Assembly: GCA_965228215.1 (NCBI GenBank)
Contig: OZ245800.1
Location: forward strand, 930,001 to 994,000
Source of the DNA: Maricaulis sp965228215
Lineage (GTDB): Bacteria; Pseudomonadota; Alphaproteobacteria; Caulobacterales; Maricaulaceae
Direction: 5' to 3'
Length of the DNA: 64,000 nucleotides
Shown: piece by piece, positions 24,522 to 32,756 of the stretch
Layout of the letters: every line of letters starts with the position of its first letter
Numbering within the stretch: the stretch's first letter is position 1
Translations under genes and position numbers: made by a program
The notes under the pieces: model-generated
Database searches by the model: none
The model's input: only the letters and a program-made list of their open reading frames with translations
Told to the model about the DNA's origin: nothing

Positions 24522-26215
24522 GCCCCACCGGCCGTTCCGTGATCCGCTGTGCGATCTATACCCGCAAATCCTCCGAAGAGGGCCTGGACCAGGATTTCAA
24601 TTCGCTGGACGCCCAGCATGAGGCGTGCGCGGCCTATATCGCTTCCCAGCGCCATGAAGGCTGGCGCATGAACCCGTCACGCTATGATGATGGTGGGCTC
24701 TCTGGCGGCACTCTGGAACGACCGGCGCTCCAACGCCTGCTGGCGGACATCGAGGCCGGCCGGATCGACATGGTGGTGGTCTACAAGATTGACCGTCTGA
24801 CGCGCTCGCTGCCCGACTTCGCCCGGCTGGTCGATACCCTGGACAAGCGCAACTGCTCCTTCGTGTCAGTGACCCAGGCCTTCAACACGTCCACTTCGAT
24901 GGGGCGGCTGACGCTCAATGTGCTCTTGTCCTTCGCCCAGTTCGAACGCGAGGTCACAGCAGAGCGGATCCGCGACAAGATCGCGGCATCCAAGAAGAAG
25001 GGGCTGTGGATGGGTGGGTTGCCGCCCTTCGGATATCAGCCAGATGGACGCACGCTGAAGATCGTCGAGCCTGAGGCCGCGATCGTGCGGGAGATCTTTG
25101 AGCTCTATCGCGCGGATCCGTGTCTGCGCACCGTGACCGATATGATCGAGGCCCGCGGTCACCGTTCGCGGCTCCGCACCTATGCGAACGGACGGCGGGT
25201 GGGCGGCGTGGTGTTCTCGAAAGGGGCGATCCACAAGATCCTCACCAATCCGGTCTATGCAGGCCGCATCCGGCACAAGGACATCGTCCATGACGGCCAG
25301 CACACGGCGATCATCGCGCCGGAAGATTGGGAGGCAACGCAGCGTATACTCGCCGACCACGCCGCCCGGCCGAGGCGTGGTCGAACACCCGACGGCAAAC
25401 GCAAGCTCACCCAATCCCGCTCTCCCCTGGCCGGCAAACTCTTCGATGAGACGGGCGATCGGCTCACACCCTCGCATAGCCGCAAGGGTGAACGCCGGCT
25501 GCGCTACTACATCTCCCACCGCCTGACCCAGAAGCGGAAGGATCCGTCCGCCTGGCGGCTCTCGGCGCATCAGCTGGAGACGATGGTCGGCAAGCTCGCG
25601 GCGGATCATCTGCAAGCCCACCTCGACGCCAACACGCTGCTGGAGACCCCCGATGCGGTCAGCCTGCATGCCTGGCGTGACCTAGTGCTACCGGTTGTTG
25701 CGCGGTTGAAGCAAGCGGATGGGGATACGCTCACGGCATTCATCTCGAAGGCAACCATCCGGCCCGGTGAGATCGACGTGCAGCTCGATGATGCAGCTAT
25801 CTACGCGCTTGCTACAAACGCTGCAGACACCGTGTATGCATCATCGACTTTCTCACCCGACGCGCTGGCTATTTCCGCTCCCTTCACCCTGCGCCGCCGC
25901 GGCGTGGAGAACCGCATCGTTTCAGGCACACCGGATGCCTGCCCGGACCGGACGCTGATCCGCATCCTCGCCAAGGCACATGACTGGATGGACCAAATGC
26001 GAAAAGGTGTCGGCCCGACCGCAATCGCGAAGGCGGAGGGTGTAACAGCCGCGTATATTCGCACCCGAGCACGCTTTGCTTTCCTGTCACCGCAGATCCA
26101 GGCTGCTATCCTGGCGGGCAAGCAGCCACCCAATCTGACAACAGAGCACCTCGCCCGATCGGACATCCCGCTGGAGTGGTCTGCGCAGGCCGAGAAGTAC
26201 GGGTTCACCCAATAG
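24518..26215 (+). CDS. Large serine recombinase (integrase)
   Basis: 565 residues. The N-terminal catalytic domain has the Ser nucleophile region CAIYTRKSSEEGLD, then YDDGGLSGGTLERPALQRLL, VVVYKIDRLTRSLPDF and FAQFEREVTAERIRDKIAAS. The Recombinase domain (GLPPFGYQPDGRTLKIVEPE; ILTNPVYAGRI) and a long C-terminal region follow. It lacks the usual zinc-ribbon cysteines in the stretch after the recombinase domain (SPLAGKLFDETGDRLTPSHS), which is normal for this subfamily. It would integrate and excise the element by single-step strand exchange. The start overlaps DUF2924 by 4 bases. The recombination site is not identified with certainty. Confidence 0.93.
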   Translation: MSPTGRSVIRCAIYTRKSSEEGLDQDFNSLDAQHEACAAYIASQRHEGWRMNPSRYDDGGLSGGTLERPALQRLLADIEAGRIDMVVVYKIDRLTRSLPDFARLVDTLDKRNCSFVSVTQAFNTSTSMGRLTLNVLLSFAQFEREVTAERIRDKIAASKKKGLWMGGLPPFGYQPDGRTLKIVEPEAAIVREIFELYRADPCLRTVTDMIEARGHRSRLRTYANGRRVGGVVFSKGAIHKILTNPVYAGRIRHKDIVHDGQHTAIIAPEDWEATQRILADHAARPRRGRTPDGKRKLTQSRSPLAGKLFDETGDRLTPSHSRKGERRLRYYISHRLTQKRKDPSAWRLSAHQLETMVGKLAADHLQAHLDANTLLETPDAVSLHAWRDLVLPVVARLKQADGDTLTAFISKATIRPGEIDVQLDDAAIYALATNAADTVYASSTFSPDALAISAPFTLRRRGVENRIVSGTPDACPDRTLIRILAKAHDWMDQMRKGVGPTAIAKAEGVTAAYIRTRARFAFLSPQIQAAILAGKQPPNLTTEHLARSDIPLEWSAQAEKYGFTQ

Positions 26216-26673
26216 GCAGGTGACTGTCCAGCCCAAAAAAGTGGTTATTGTGAGTACAAAAGTTGTGCTTATGAGTGCTGAAAATCGGCACTTTCGGCCG
26301 ATTTGACCGGAACTGCTCCCTGTTCCCGCAGATCCAATTCCCTGATGTTGTCTGAATTTTTCCCTGTTCAGTCGCCAGCAACTCCCTGTTCTTGGAAACA
26401 GGGAATTCGATCGTAACCCACTGATACATAGCATCGACTCGTGCTGATTGAGCCGATTTTGGTTTGCGATCGCTATTTCGGGAAGACAACATGGGGCCGG
26501 GGTGTGCACACGAGTATGCGAACCGTGGCAACTCGCCAGTCGAGACCGCGCGAGCATGCTGCATACATGTGGTGGCTGCCATGCGTCTCGCGCTTCGGGT
26601 ACGCGTGCCAAGCCCCGGAAACTCGGGGCTATTCCGCGCCGGGCGGGAAAGTCTGCAGGACTGGGAAGAATAG
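26216..26673. other. 458-base non-coding region between integrase and tRNA-Ser
   Basis: No gene is supported. The first half is AT-richer and holds the CCCTGTT repeat cluster at 26317-26404. The second half returns to the GC-rich composition of the chromosome, and just before the tRNA there is a hairpin (CCCCGGAAACTCGGGG near 26615). The right end of the integrated element probably falls in this gap. Confidence 0.5.
26317..26404. repeat. CCCTGTT repeat cluster with perfect hairpin at element end
   Basis: TCCCTGTT occurs at 26317, 26361 and 26383, and its complement AACAGGGA at 26397-26404. The last two form a perfect 8-bp stem with a 6-base loop. TTCCCTGATGTTG at 26339 is a degenerate copy. 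Placed right behind the recombinase gene, it may be a recombinase or regulator binding region or part of an attachment site. Confidence 0.5.
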
Positions 26674-26763
26674 TGGCGGAGAGAGAGGGATTCGAACCCT
26701 CGGTACCCGCAAAGGCACAACGGTTTTCGAGACCGCCCCGTTCGACCACTCCGGCATCTCTCC
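26674..26763 (-). tRNA. tRNA-Ser (anticodon CGA)
   Basis: The 90-nt minus-strand sequence folds as a class II tRNA. The acceptor GGAGAGA pairs with TCTCTCC, followed by G and an encoded CCA. The D-arm is GCCGGAGTGGTCGAACGGGG, the anticodon loop is TCTCGAAAA (anticodon CGA), there is a long variable arm, and the T-loop is GGTTCGAATCC. It decodes UCG. It marks the transition from accessory to core sequence; no second copy of its 3' end was found in the window. Confidence 0.95.
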
Positions 26764-27021
26764 GCACGGGGAAGGCGCTTTCTGACCGAGTGGTCGAACA
26801 AAATCAAGAGATCGATCAGCGCGAATACCAGCTCGACCGGTCGGGGCGCCCCGTCGTTCGTCGCGCAAATTGCGTTGTTTGTCGATTCCAGCTATCGGCC
26901 TACTTCACGCTCACCGGTCCGTCGTTCATGTCACTGCGCTAGACGTACGGGTCTGTGCACGCAGGGCCGGTCGCGTGATCAGTACCAAGAAACAAATAAG
27001 TGTGACCTCGAGGGGGCCTTC

Positions 27022-27270
27022 ATGAGAAGACTATCTATGTTTGCAGTCAGCGCTGCAGCACTACTCGCCTTGACCGGCTGCGTAACGCCGGCCAGCGATA
27101 CGGATGTCGCAGATTCCGGCATGCCGCAGGAAACGGCAAGCCAGTCCAGCGAAACCCGGGCGGAAAGCGAAACGGATACCCAGGCCGAGAGCGAAGCCCG
27201 GGCACCGCGCCGTGTCTGCCGCCGCGTTGAAGTGGCTGGTCGCCGCGTCGCCCAGCGCGTCTGCGATTGA
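27022..27270 (+). CDS. Small lipoprotein of unknown function
   Basis: 82 residues from an ATG preceded by GAGGGGGCC. The signal MRRLSMFAVSAAALLALTGC ends in a lipobox (LTGC). The mature part is a Glu/Ser/Thr-rich spacer (ESETDTQAESEARAPRR) and a short C-terminus with two Cys (VCRRVEVAGRRVAQRVC) that could form a disulfide. No domain is recognised. A terminator follows at 27348, so it is a single-gene unit between tRNA-Ser and rplU. Confidence 0.7.
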   Translation: MRRLSMFAVSAAALLALTGCVTPASDTDVADSGMPQETASQSSETRAESETDTQAESEARAPRRVCRRVEVAGRRVAQRVCD

Positions 27271-27347
27271 TGACAGTTCCGGTTTCGCGGCCGCCTGGTC
27301 GCGAACAGACGGCGGGCAGTCAGCATTCCCCCGGCGTCAGCCGTTCG

Positions 27348-27382
27348 AAACACCACCCGGCCCTGGTACCGGGTGGTGTTTT
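27348..27382 (+). terminator. Rho-independent terminator
   Basis: AAACACCACCCGG (27348-27360) and CCGGGTGGTGTTT (27369-27381) form a perfect 13-bp stem with an 8-base loop, followed by a T. Its symmetry lets it act in both directions. It separates the lipoprotein gene from rplU. Confidence 0.88.
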
Positions 27383-27421
27383 GCATTTGCGGCTCCAGCC
27401 GCATGCCTGCTGCGTTTTTGT

Positions 27422-27449
27422 TTGACTCAGCCGGACGCGCGCGTATAAC
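27422..27449 (+). promoter_or_regulatory. Promoter of rplU-rpmA
   Basis: TTGACT (27422-27427) and TATAAC (27444-27449) are separated by 16 bases, a near-consensus housekeeping promoter. It predicts a leader of about 125 bases before the rplU start codon. Confidence 0.65.
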
Positions 27450-27465
27450 GCCCGCTCCTGCCCGT

Positions 27466-27492
27466 GCGGCCTGCCGCGCGGGCCGGTTTTTG
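27466..27492 (+). promoter_or_regulatory. Terminator-like hairpin in the rplU leader
   Basis: CGGCC (27467-27471) and GGCCG (27481-27485) can pair and are followed by GTTTTTGTT. This GC stem plus T-run, inside the predicted leader, looks like an attenuator. Ribosomal-protein leaders are often autoregulated, but the stem is short. Confidence 0.35.
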
Positions 27493-27583
27493 TTGGAACA
27501 ACGCCCGTTGGAAAATGGGTGAAGAAAAAGGGCTCTGCACCGGATCGAACCGGGGACGGAACCGAACAAAGGAAACAACGATC

Positions 27584-28300
27584 ATGTACGCAGTGATCAA
27601 GACCGGCGGCAAGCAATACCGCGTTGCAGCCGGAGACGAAATCCGGGTTGAGAAACTCGAAGGCGCCGCCGGCGATACGCTCGCTCTGGGCGATGTCCTG
27701 ATGCTGAGCGGCGACAAGGGCGTCACCGTCGGTACGCCGACGGTTGAAGGTGCGCAGGTCATCGGTGAGCTGCTGGACACCAATCGCGACAAGAAGGTCA
27801 TCATCTTCAAGAAGCGCCGCCGCCAGAATTACCGCCGCACCAAGGGCCACCGTCAGTGGGGTTCCGTCGTGCGCATCGCCGAGATCGTCGCTCCGGGCGA
27901 AAAGGCGAAGACCAAGCTGAAGACGACCACGGCTGCGCCGAAGGTCGAGGACGAGCCGAAAGCCAAGGCAGCCCCGAAGAAGGATGCGCCCAAGAAGGCA
28001 GCTCCGAAGAAGGCGGCTCCGGAAGCGAAAGCCGAAGCTCCCAAGAAGGCAGCGGCCAAGAAGGCTCCGGCCAAGAAAGCAGCCCCGAAAAAGGCTGCCG
28101 CCAATGACGACCTGACCCAGCTGTCTGGTGTCGGTCCGGCCCTGGCCAAGAAACTGAATGAAGCCGGCATCACCTCCTTCGCGCAGATCGCGGCCTGGAC
28201 GGATGCCGATGTCGATGCCCTCAATGAGACCGTGTCCGGTGTCAAGGCGAAAGCCGAGAAGGGTGACTGGATCAACGCCGCGAAAGCGCTGGCGTCGTAA
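27584..28300 (+). CDS. rplU: 50S ribosomal protein L21 with Lys/Ala-rich linker and C-terminal HhH domain
   Basis: 238 residues from ATG 27584, preceded by GGAAAC. Residues 1-103 are L21 (MYAVIKTGGKQYRVAAGDEI; KKVIIFKKRRRQNYRRTKGH). A low-complexity Lys/Ala/Pro linker of about 70 residues follows, and then a helix-hairpin-helix module (LTQLSGVGPALAKKLNEAGI, TSFAQIAAWTDADVDALNE). Standard L21 is about 100 residues. Long L21 forms with this tail occur in alphaproteobacteria; the tail's function is not known to me, but HhH domains bind nucleic acid. The protein binds 23S rRNA. It is co-transcribed with rpmA, 15 bases downstream. Confidence 0.95.
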   Translation: MYAVIKTGGKQYRVAAGDEIRVEKLEGAAGDTLALGDVLMLSGDKGVTVGTPTVEGAQVIGELLDTNRDKKVIIFKKRRRQNYRRTKGHRQWGSVVRIAEIVAPGEKAKTKLKTTTAAPKVEDEPKAKAAPKKDAPKKAAPKKAAPEAKAEAPKKAAAKKAPAKKAAPKKAAANDDLTQLSGVGPALAKKLNEAGITSFAQIAAWTDADVDALNETVSGVKAKAEKGDWINAAKALAS

Positions 28301-28315
28301 TCGGAGGACCTATCA

Positions 28316-28585
28316 ATGGCTCACAAAAAAGCAGGCGGTTCGTCCCGTAACGGTCGCGACTCAGAAGGCCGGCGCCTTGGCGTCAAGAAGTTCGGTGGTC
28401 AGCACGTGATCCCGGGCAACATCATTGTCCGCCAGCGCGGTACCAAGGTGAATCCGGGTACCAATGTCGGCATGGGCAAGGACCATACGCTGTTCGCGCT
28501 CACCGAAGGTCGCGTCCAGTTCTCGAAGAAGTCGGGTGGCAAGTCCTACGTGTCCGTAGAACCAATTGCCGACGCAGCCGAATAG
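28316..28585 (+). CDS. rpmA: 50S ribosomal protein L27
   Basis: 89 residues with the full family pattern MAHKKAGGSSRNGRDSEGRR, LGVKKFGGQHVIPGNIIVRQ, RGTKVNPGTNVGMGKDHTLF. L27 reaches the peptidyl-transferase centre with its N-terminal tail. The start Met is followed directly by Ala, with no cleavable extension as in Firmicutes. A good GGAGG lies upstream. The terminator at 28648 ends the operon. Confidence 0.98.
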   Translation: MAHKKAGGSSRNGRDSEGRRLGVKKFGGQHVIPGNIIVRQRGTKVNPGTNVGMGKDHTLFALTEGRVQFSKKSGGKSYVSVEPIADAAE

Positions 28586-28647
28586 AACGGTCAGACATAG
28601 TGGGCCGTTCGCTGTACAAGCGGGGCCTGCCAGCGCACTAGCGCAAC

Positions 28648-28684
28648 AAAGGGGAGCCGGGTCACCGCCTCCCCTTTTGTTTTG
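28648..28684 (+). terminator. Rho-independent terminator of rplU-rpmA
   Basis: AAAGGGGAG (28648-28656) and CTCCCCTTT (28669-28677) form a 9-bp stem with a 12-base loop, followed by TGTTTTG. It lies about 60 bases after the rpmA stop. Confidence 0.88.
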
Positions 28685-28700
28685 CTCCCCGGACCTGAAG

Positions 28701-29243
28701 ATGGAGACGGACATGGGTCCGCAAATCCGCACGGAGCGCCTGCTGGTCCGCATGCCGCAGATCAGTGATGCTGACAGTATCTCGCTGTATGCCGGTGATC
28801 TTGATATCGCCCGCATGACGACGCGTATTCCCCACCCCTATCCCCGCCCGGCTGCGGAGATGTGGGTGTTGATGACCCGCGCCGGTTATGCGGCGGGCGG
28901 CAATATGGCGCTGACGGTGGAATACGAGGGTAAGGCGATCGGTGGTGGTGGCCTGTTCCGGCGCGCTCCGGACAGTGACTGGGAGATCGGCTACTGGATC
29001 GGCAAGCCTTGGTGGGGCCGAGGCCTGGCAACCGAGCTGGGTAAAGGCCTGCTCGCCTTCGCCCGTGACGAGTTGAGTACTCAGCGCGTGATCGCCGGTC
29101 ACTACGATGACAATCCCGCCTCGGGCCGGGTGCTGGAGAAGTTGGGCTTTGCCTATACGGGCCGGTCCCGCGCCGAGTTCTCCATGGCCCGGATGGGCCG
29201 CGCGACCTGCCTCGACATGGACCTCACCTTTGCCGCGGCCTGA
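28701..29243 (+). CDS. GNAT-family N-acetyltransferase (RimJ/RimL type)
   Basis: 180 residues from ATG 28701; the ATG at 28713, with GGAGA before it, is an equally good start. The family pattern includes the N-terminal IRTERLLVRMPQISDADSIS, the substrate-side GGGGLFRR, the acetyl-CoA loop WEIGYWIGKPWWGRGLATEL, and NPASGRVLEKLGFAYTG. Such enzymes acetylate protein N-termini, antibiotics or small amines; the substrate is not predictable. It stands alone between the ribosomal operon and obg. A second GNAT gene lies at 58762-59283. Confidence 0.87.
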   Translation: METDMGPQIRTERLLVRMPQISDADSISLYAGDLDIARMTTRIPHPYPRPAAEMWVLMTRAGYAAGGNMALTVEYEGKAIGGGGLFRRAPDSDWEIGYWIGKPWWGRGLATELGKGLLAFARDELSTQRVIAGHYDDNPASGRVLEKLGFAYTGRSRAEFSMARMGRATCLDMDLTFAAA

Positions 29244-29311
29244 TCGCTCATATCAGGCGCTGCATTCGGTGGAATTTGCCGCTATATGGACTGAAGCAAA
29301 CGAGAAAACCC

Positions 29312-30352
29312 ATGAAATTCCTGGACCAGGCCAAAGTCTATGTGCGCTCCGGCAATGGCGGAGGAGGCTGTGTCTCCTTCCGGCGTGAAGCCTATGTCGA
29401 ATACGGCGGGCCGGATGGCGGCGATGGCGGCAAGGGCGGCGATGTCTGGGTGGAGGCCGTTGAAGGCCTCAACACGCTCATCGACTATCGCTACCAGCAG
29501 CATTTCAAGGCCGAGACCGGCGTGCACGGCATGGGCCGCAACCGAACCGGCCGTGGCGGCGATGATGTCGTGCTGGAAGTCCCGGTCGGCACGCAAATCC
29601 TCGATGAGGAGCGCGACGATGTGCTCGCCGACCTCACGCGGATCGGCGAACGCGTACTGCTGGCCCGAGGCGGTGATGGCGGAAAAGGCAATGCCCGTTT
29701 CAAATCCTCCACCAACCAGGCACCGCGGAAGTCCACGCCGGGTTTTCCGGGCGAGGAACGCTGGCTGTGGCTGCGACTGAAACTGATCGCCGATGTCGGC
29801 CTGGTCGGTCTGCCCAATGCCGGCAAGTCGACCTTCCTGAGCGCCGTGAGCCGGGCCAACCCCAAGATTGCCGCCTATCCCTTCACCACGCTCTATCCCA
29901 ATCTGGGCGTGGTCGATCTCGGACCGGGTTCGCGCTTCATCGTTGCCGATATTCCCGGCCTGATCGAGGGCGCGCATGAAGGCGCCGGCATCGGTGACCG
30001 CTTCCTTGGTCATGTCGAGCGTTGCGCCTCGCTGATCCACCTCATCGATGGGACGCAGGACGATCCGTTTGCCGCCTACGAAGTCGTGCGGCGTGAGCTG
30101 GAAGCCTATGGTGCCGGTCTCGACGAGAAGCGCGAAATCATCGCGTTCAACAAGACGGATGCGTTGACGGCGGACGTCGTCGAGGACCGCGCCAAGGCGC
30201 TGGAAGACAAGCTCGGCCAGCCCGTCATGCGCCTGTCCGGCGTCTCGGGAGACGGTATCAAGCCGGTGTGTTCGCAGGCCTGGACGATCGTTCAGGACAT
30301 TCGCTCCGAACGGCCTGCCAGCGAAGAAGATGATGGCTGGGCACCCTCGTGA
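29312..30352 (+). CDS. obg: GTPase Obg (CgtA)
   Basis: 346 residues from ATG 29312 (MKFLDQAKVYVRSGNGGGGC). The glycine-rich Obg fold occupies residues 1-158. The GTPase domain follows with P-loop GLPNAGKSTFLS, switch region YPFTTLYPNLG, DIPGLIEGAHEGAGIG (G3) and NKTD (G4). The protein ends shortly after the G domain without the C-terminal OCT domain, as in many proteobacteria. Obg acts in 50S ribosome assembly and the stringent response. The order rplU-rpmA-obg-proB is classic. It overlaps proB by 4 bases. Confidence 0.97.
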   Translation: MKFLDQAKVYVRSGNGGGGCVSFRREAYVEYGGPDGGDGGKGGDVWVEAVEGLNTLIDYRYQQHFKAETGVHGMGRNRTGRGGDDVVLEVPVGTQILDEERDDVLADLTRIGERVLLARGGDGGKGNARFKSSTNQAPRKSTPGFPGEERWLWLRLKLIADVGLVGLPNAGKSTFLSAVSRANPKIAAYPFTTLYPNLGVVDLGPGSRFIVADIPGLIEGAHEGAGIGDRFLGHVERCASLIHLIDGTQDDPFAAYEVVRRELEAYGAGLDEKREIIAFNKTDALTADVVEDRAKALEDKLGQPVMRLSGVSGDGIKPVCSQAWTIVQDIRSERPASEEDDGWAPS

Positions 30353-31479
30353 CCCGGCAGCGGTTGTCCACCGCCCGGCGGATCGTCGTGAAAGTCGGAT
30401 CGGCGCTGCTACGTGATGATCCCGGCGCCTTCCGGTCAATCGCATCGGATATGTGCGCCCTGGCCGATCGCGGCGTCCAGCCCGTCCTGGTCTCCTCGGG
30501 AGCTGTTGCCATGGGACGGCCGCGACTTGGCCTGGAGAGCGGTGCACTCAGCCTCGAGCAGAAACAGGCGGCAGCCGCTGCTGGCCAACCGGTTCTTGTC
30601 CAGGCCTGGGAAAGCGCTTTTGCAGCTCACGAACGCAAGACGGCCCAGGCCCTGATCACGCTCGACGTCACGGAATCCCGTCGGCGCTGGCTCAACGCCC
30701 GCGCGACGCTCGACACCCTGCTTGCCTATGGTGCCGTCCCGGTGGTCAACGAGAATGACACCGTGGCAACAGACGAGATCCGCTATGGCGACAATGACCG
30801 GCTGGCCGCGCGTGTCGCCCAGCTTGTCGGAGCGGATATTCTAGTCCTCCTGTCCGATGTCGACGGCCTCTACGACCGGGATCCGCGGACCGATGCCGAT
30901 GCCCGCCTGCTGACAGAAATCGATCAGATCGACGCGTCAATCCACGCCATGGCCGGCGGTGCCAATACCGAATCCGCGGTCGGAAGCGGCGGTATGCGTA
31001 CCAAGATCCTCGCCGCGGAAATCGCCGCCGAGTCCGGCTGTGCGACCCTGATCGCGGATGGCCGTCACGATCACCCGGTCCTGCGTCTTGATGAGGCCGC
31101 GCACGGCACCTGGTTCGCGCCGGCCAGGTCGCCGAGAAAAGCCCGCGAGAACTGGATCGCCGGCTCCCTGGGCGAAGGTGCTGTCTGCGTTGACGAGGGT
31201 GCGGCCCGGGCGCTCCGGGACGGAAACTCCCTCCTGGCCGTCGGAGTCCGGTCGGTCGAGGGCGATTTCGAGCGCGGGGAGACCGTGCGCATCCTCGACT
31301 CCACCGGTTCCCTGCTGGGGCGGGGTATCTGTGCCTATGATGCCGCGGACGCCCGCCGAATCCAGGGTTGCCGCTCCGAGCAGATCGAGGAAATTCTGGG
31401 CTATAGCCGCGCGGCCGCTCTGATCCATGTCGATGATATCGTTTTGAAAACACCCTCCAACCGCGAGGTCGCCGACTGA
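30349..31479 (+). CDS. proB: Glutamate 5-kinase
   Basis: 376 residues from a GTG start overlapping the obg stop. The amino-acid-kinase domain includes RIVVKVGSALLRDD, PVLVSSGAVAMGRPRL, VVNENDTVATDEIRYGDNDR and LSDVDGLYDRDPR. The C-terminal PUA domain follows at about residues 275-365 (GSLGEGAVCVDEGAARAL; YDAADARRIQG). It makes gamma-glutamyl phosphate, the first step of proline synthesis. Its stop overlaps the proA start, so product and next enzyme are coupled, as suits an unstable intermediate. Confidence 0.97.
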   Translation: MTRQRLSTARRIVVKVGSALLRDDPGAFRSIASDMCALADRGVQPVLVSSGAVAMGRPRLGLESGALSLEQKQAAAAAGQPVLVQAWESAFAAHERKTAQALITLDVTESRRRWLNARATLDTLLAYGAVPVVNENDTVATDEIRYGDNDRLAARVAQLVGADILVLLSDVDGLYDRDPRTDADARLLTEIDQIDASIHAMAGGANTESAVGSGGMRTKILAAEIAAESGCATLIADGRHDHPVLRLDEAAHGTWFAPARSPRKARENWIAGSLGEGAVCVDEGAARALRDGNSLLAVGVRSVEGDFERGETVRILDSTGSLLGRGICAYDAADARRIQGCRSEQIEEILGYSRAAALIHVDDIVLKTPSNREVAD

Positions 31480-32756
31480 TGTCCGCCAGCCCCGAAACCG
31501 CAATCATCGATCTCGCAGGCGAGATGGCTGACCGGGCCCGTAAGGCTCGCCGCACAGCGGCGGGCCGGACCGCGGAGGACCGCAGCAATGCGCTTCGGGC
31601 TGCCGCCAGCTCCGTCGAGCAGCATGCGGCTGACATCCTTGCAGCCAATGCGTCGGATCTGGAAGCCGCCCGCAAGGCCGGCCGGCCGGACAGCTTCATC
31701 GACCGCCTTGCCCTCGACGACGACAGACTGGCGGCAATCGTGGGCGCGATCCGCGAGATCGCGGACCAGGCTGATCCGCTTGGCGAGATCATCGAGGCGT
31801 GGACCGCGCCCAGCGGCGTTGAAATCAGCCAGATCCGGGTGCCGATCGGTGTCATGGCCGTCATCTTCGAGAGCCGGCCCAATGTAACGGCCGACGCGGC
31901 TGCCCTCGCCGTCCGGTCGGGCAATGCCGTGATCCTGAGGGGTGGATCAGATTCCCGCCAGTCCAGCCTCGCGCTGACCTCGGCCATCCGGGAGGGTCTT
32001 GCAGCGGCCGGATTCCCGGAGGATCTCGTCCAGCATCCCGAAACGCCCGATCGCGCTTTTGTCGGCGCCCTTTTGACGGGACTCGGGGGGCGGATCGATC
32101 TGGTCATTCCCCGCGGCGGCAAGGAACTCGTCGCCCGGGTTCAGTCCGAAGCCCGCGTTGCCGTGCTCGGACATCTGGACGGGATTTGTCACGCCTATGT
32201 TGATGCCGCAGCCGATCTTGACCGGGCCCGCGCACTGGTCTTGAACGGGAAGATGCGCCGGACAGGTGTCTGCAATGCCCTGGAATGCCTGCTCATCCAC
32301 CGCAGCCGGCTGCGCGATGCCTGGCCGCTGATTGCCCGCGATCTGGCCGAGGCCGGGTGTGAGATCCGGGCCGACGAAGACGCCCGCGAAGCCTGGCCCG
32401 ATGCCAATCCTGCCGACGACAAGGATTGGGGCCGGGAATTCCTTGATTCAATCATCGCCGTTCGCACGGTGGACGATCTCGACGGTGCACTGGACCACAT
32501 TCAGCGCTTCGGCTCCGGGCATACGGATCTGATCATCACCGAGGACGACACCGCCCGCGATCGTTTCCTGGCCGAGGCGGACAGCGCCGTTGTGATCGCC
32601 AATGCAACGACAGGATTGTCCGACGGGGCGGAATTCGGATTCGGGGCAGAGATCGGTATCGCCACATCCAGATTACATGCACGTGGGCCAGTCGGCGCCC
32701 GCCAGCTGACCACCTACAAATATCTCGTTGTCGGGGAGGGTCAGACCCGTGGCTGA
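31479..32756 (+). CDS. proA: Glutamate-5-semialdehyde dehydrogenase (gamma-glutamyl phosphate reductase)
   Basis: 425 residues with the ProA pattern: PIGVMAVIFESRPNVTADAA, ALAVRSGNAVILRGGSDSRQ, LVIPRGGKELV, and the catalytic-Cys segment MRRTGVCNALECLLIHR. The C-terminal GAEFGFGAEIGIATSRLHAR and GPVGARQLTTYKYLV are also typical. It reduces gamma-glutamyl phosphate with NADPH in proline synthesis. It starts within the last codon of proB and its end overlaps the GTG start proposed for nadD. Confidence 0.97.
   Translation: MSASPETAIIDLAGEMADRARKARRTAAGRTAEDRSNALRAAASSVEQHAADILAANASDLEAARKAGRPDSFIDRLALDDDRLAAIVGAIREIADQADPLGEIIEAWTAPSGVEISQIRVPIGVMAVIFESRPNVTADAAALAVRSGNAVILRGGSDSRQSSLALTSAIREGLAAAGFPEDLVQHPETPDRAFVGALLTGLGGRIDLVIPRGGKELVARVQSEARVAVLGHLDGICHAYVDAAADLDRARALVLNGKMRRTGVCNALECLLIHRSRLRDAWPLIARDLAEAGCEIRADEDAREAWPDANPADDKDWGREFLDSIIAVRTVDDLDGALDHIQRFGSGHTDLIITEDDTARDRFLAEADSAVVIANATTGLSDGAEFGFGAEIGIATSRLHARGPVGARQLTTYKYLVVGEGQTRG

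Noticed and set aside
26674..26763. tRNA-Ser as attachment site with a duplicated 3' end
   Set aside because: No second copy of the tRNA 3' segment was seen on the left side of the element, and large serine recombinases usually do not target tRNA genes.
27950..28110. Repetitive Lys/Ala codons in rplU as a tandem DNA repeat
   Set aside because: The repetition is at protein level (AAPKKAAPKK) and the codons vary; it is a linker, not a tandem repeat array.
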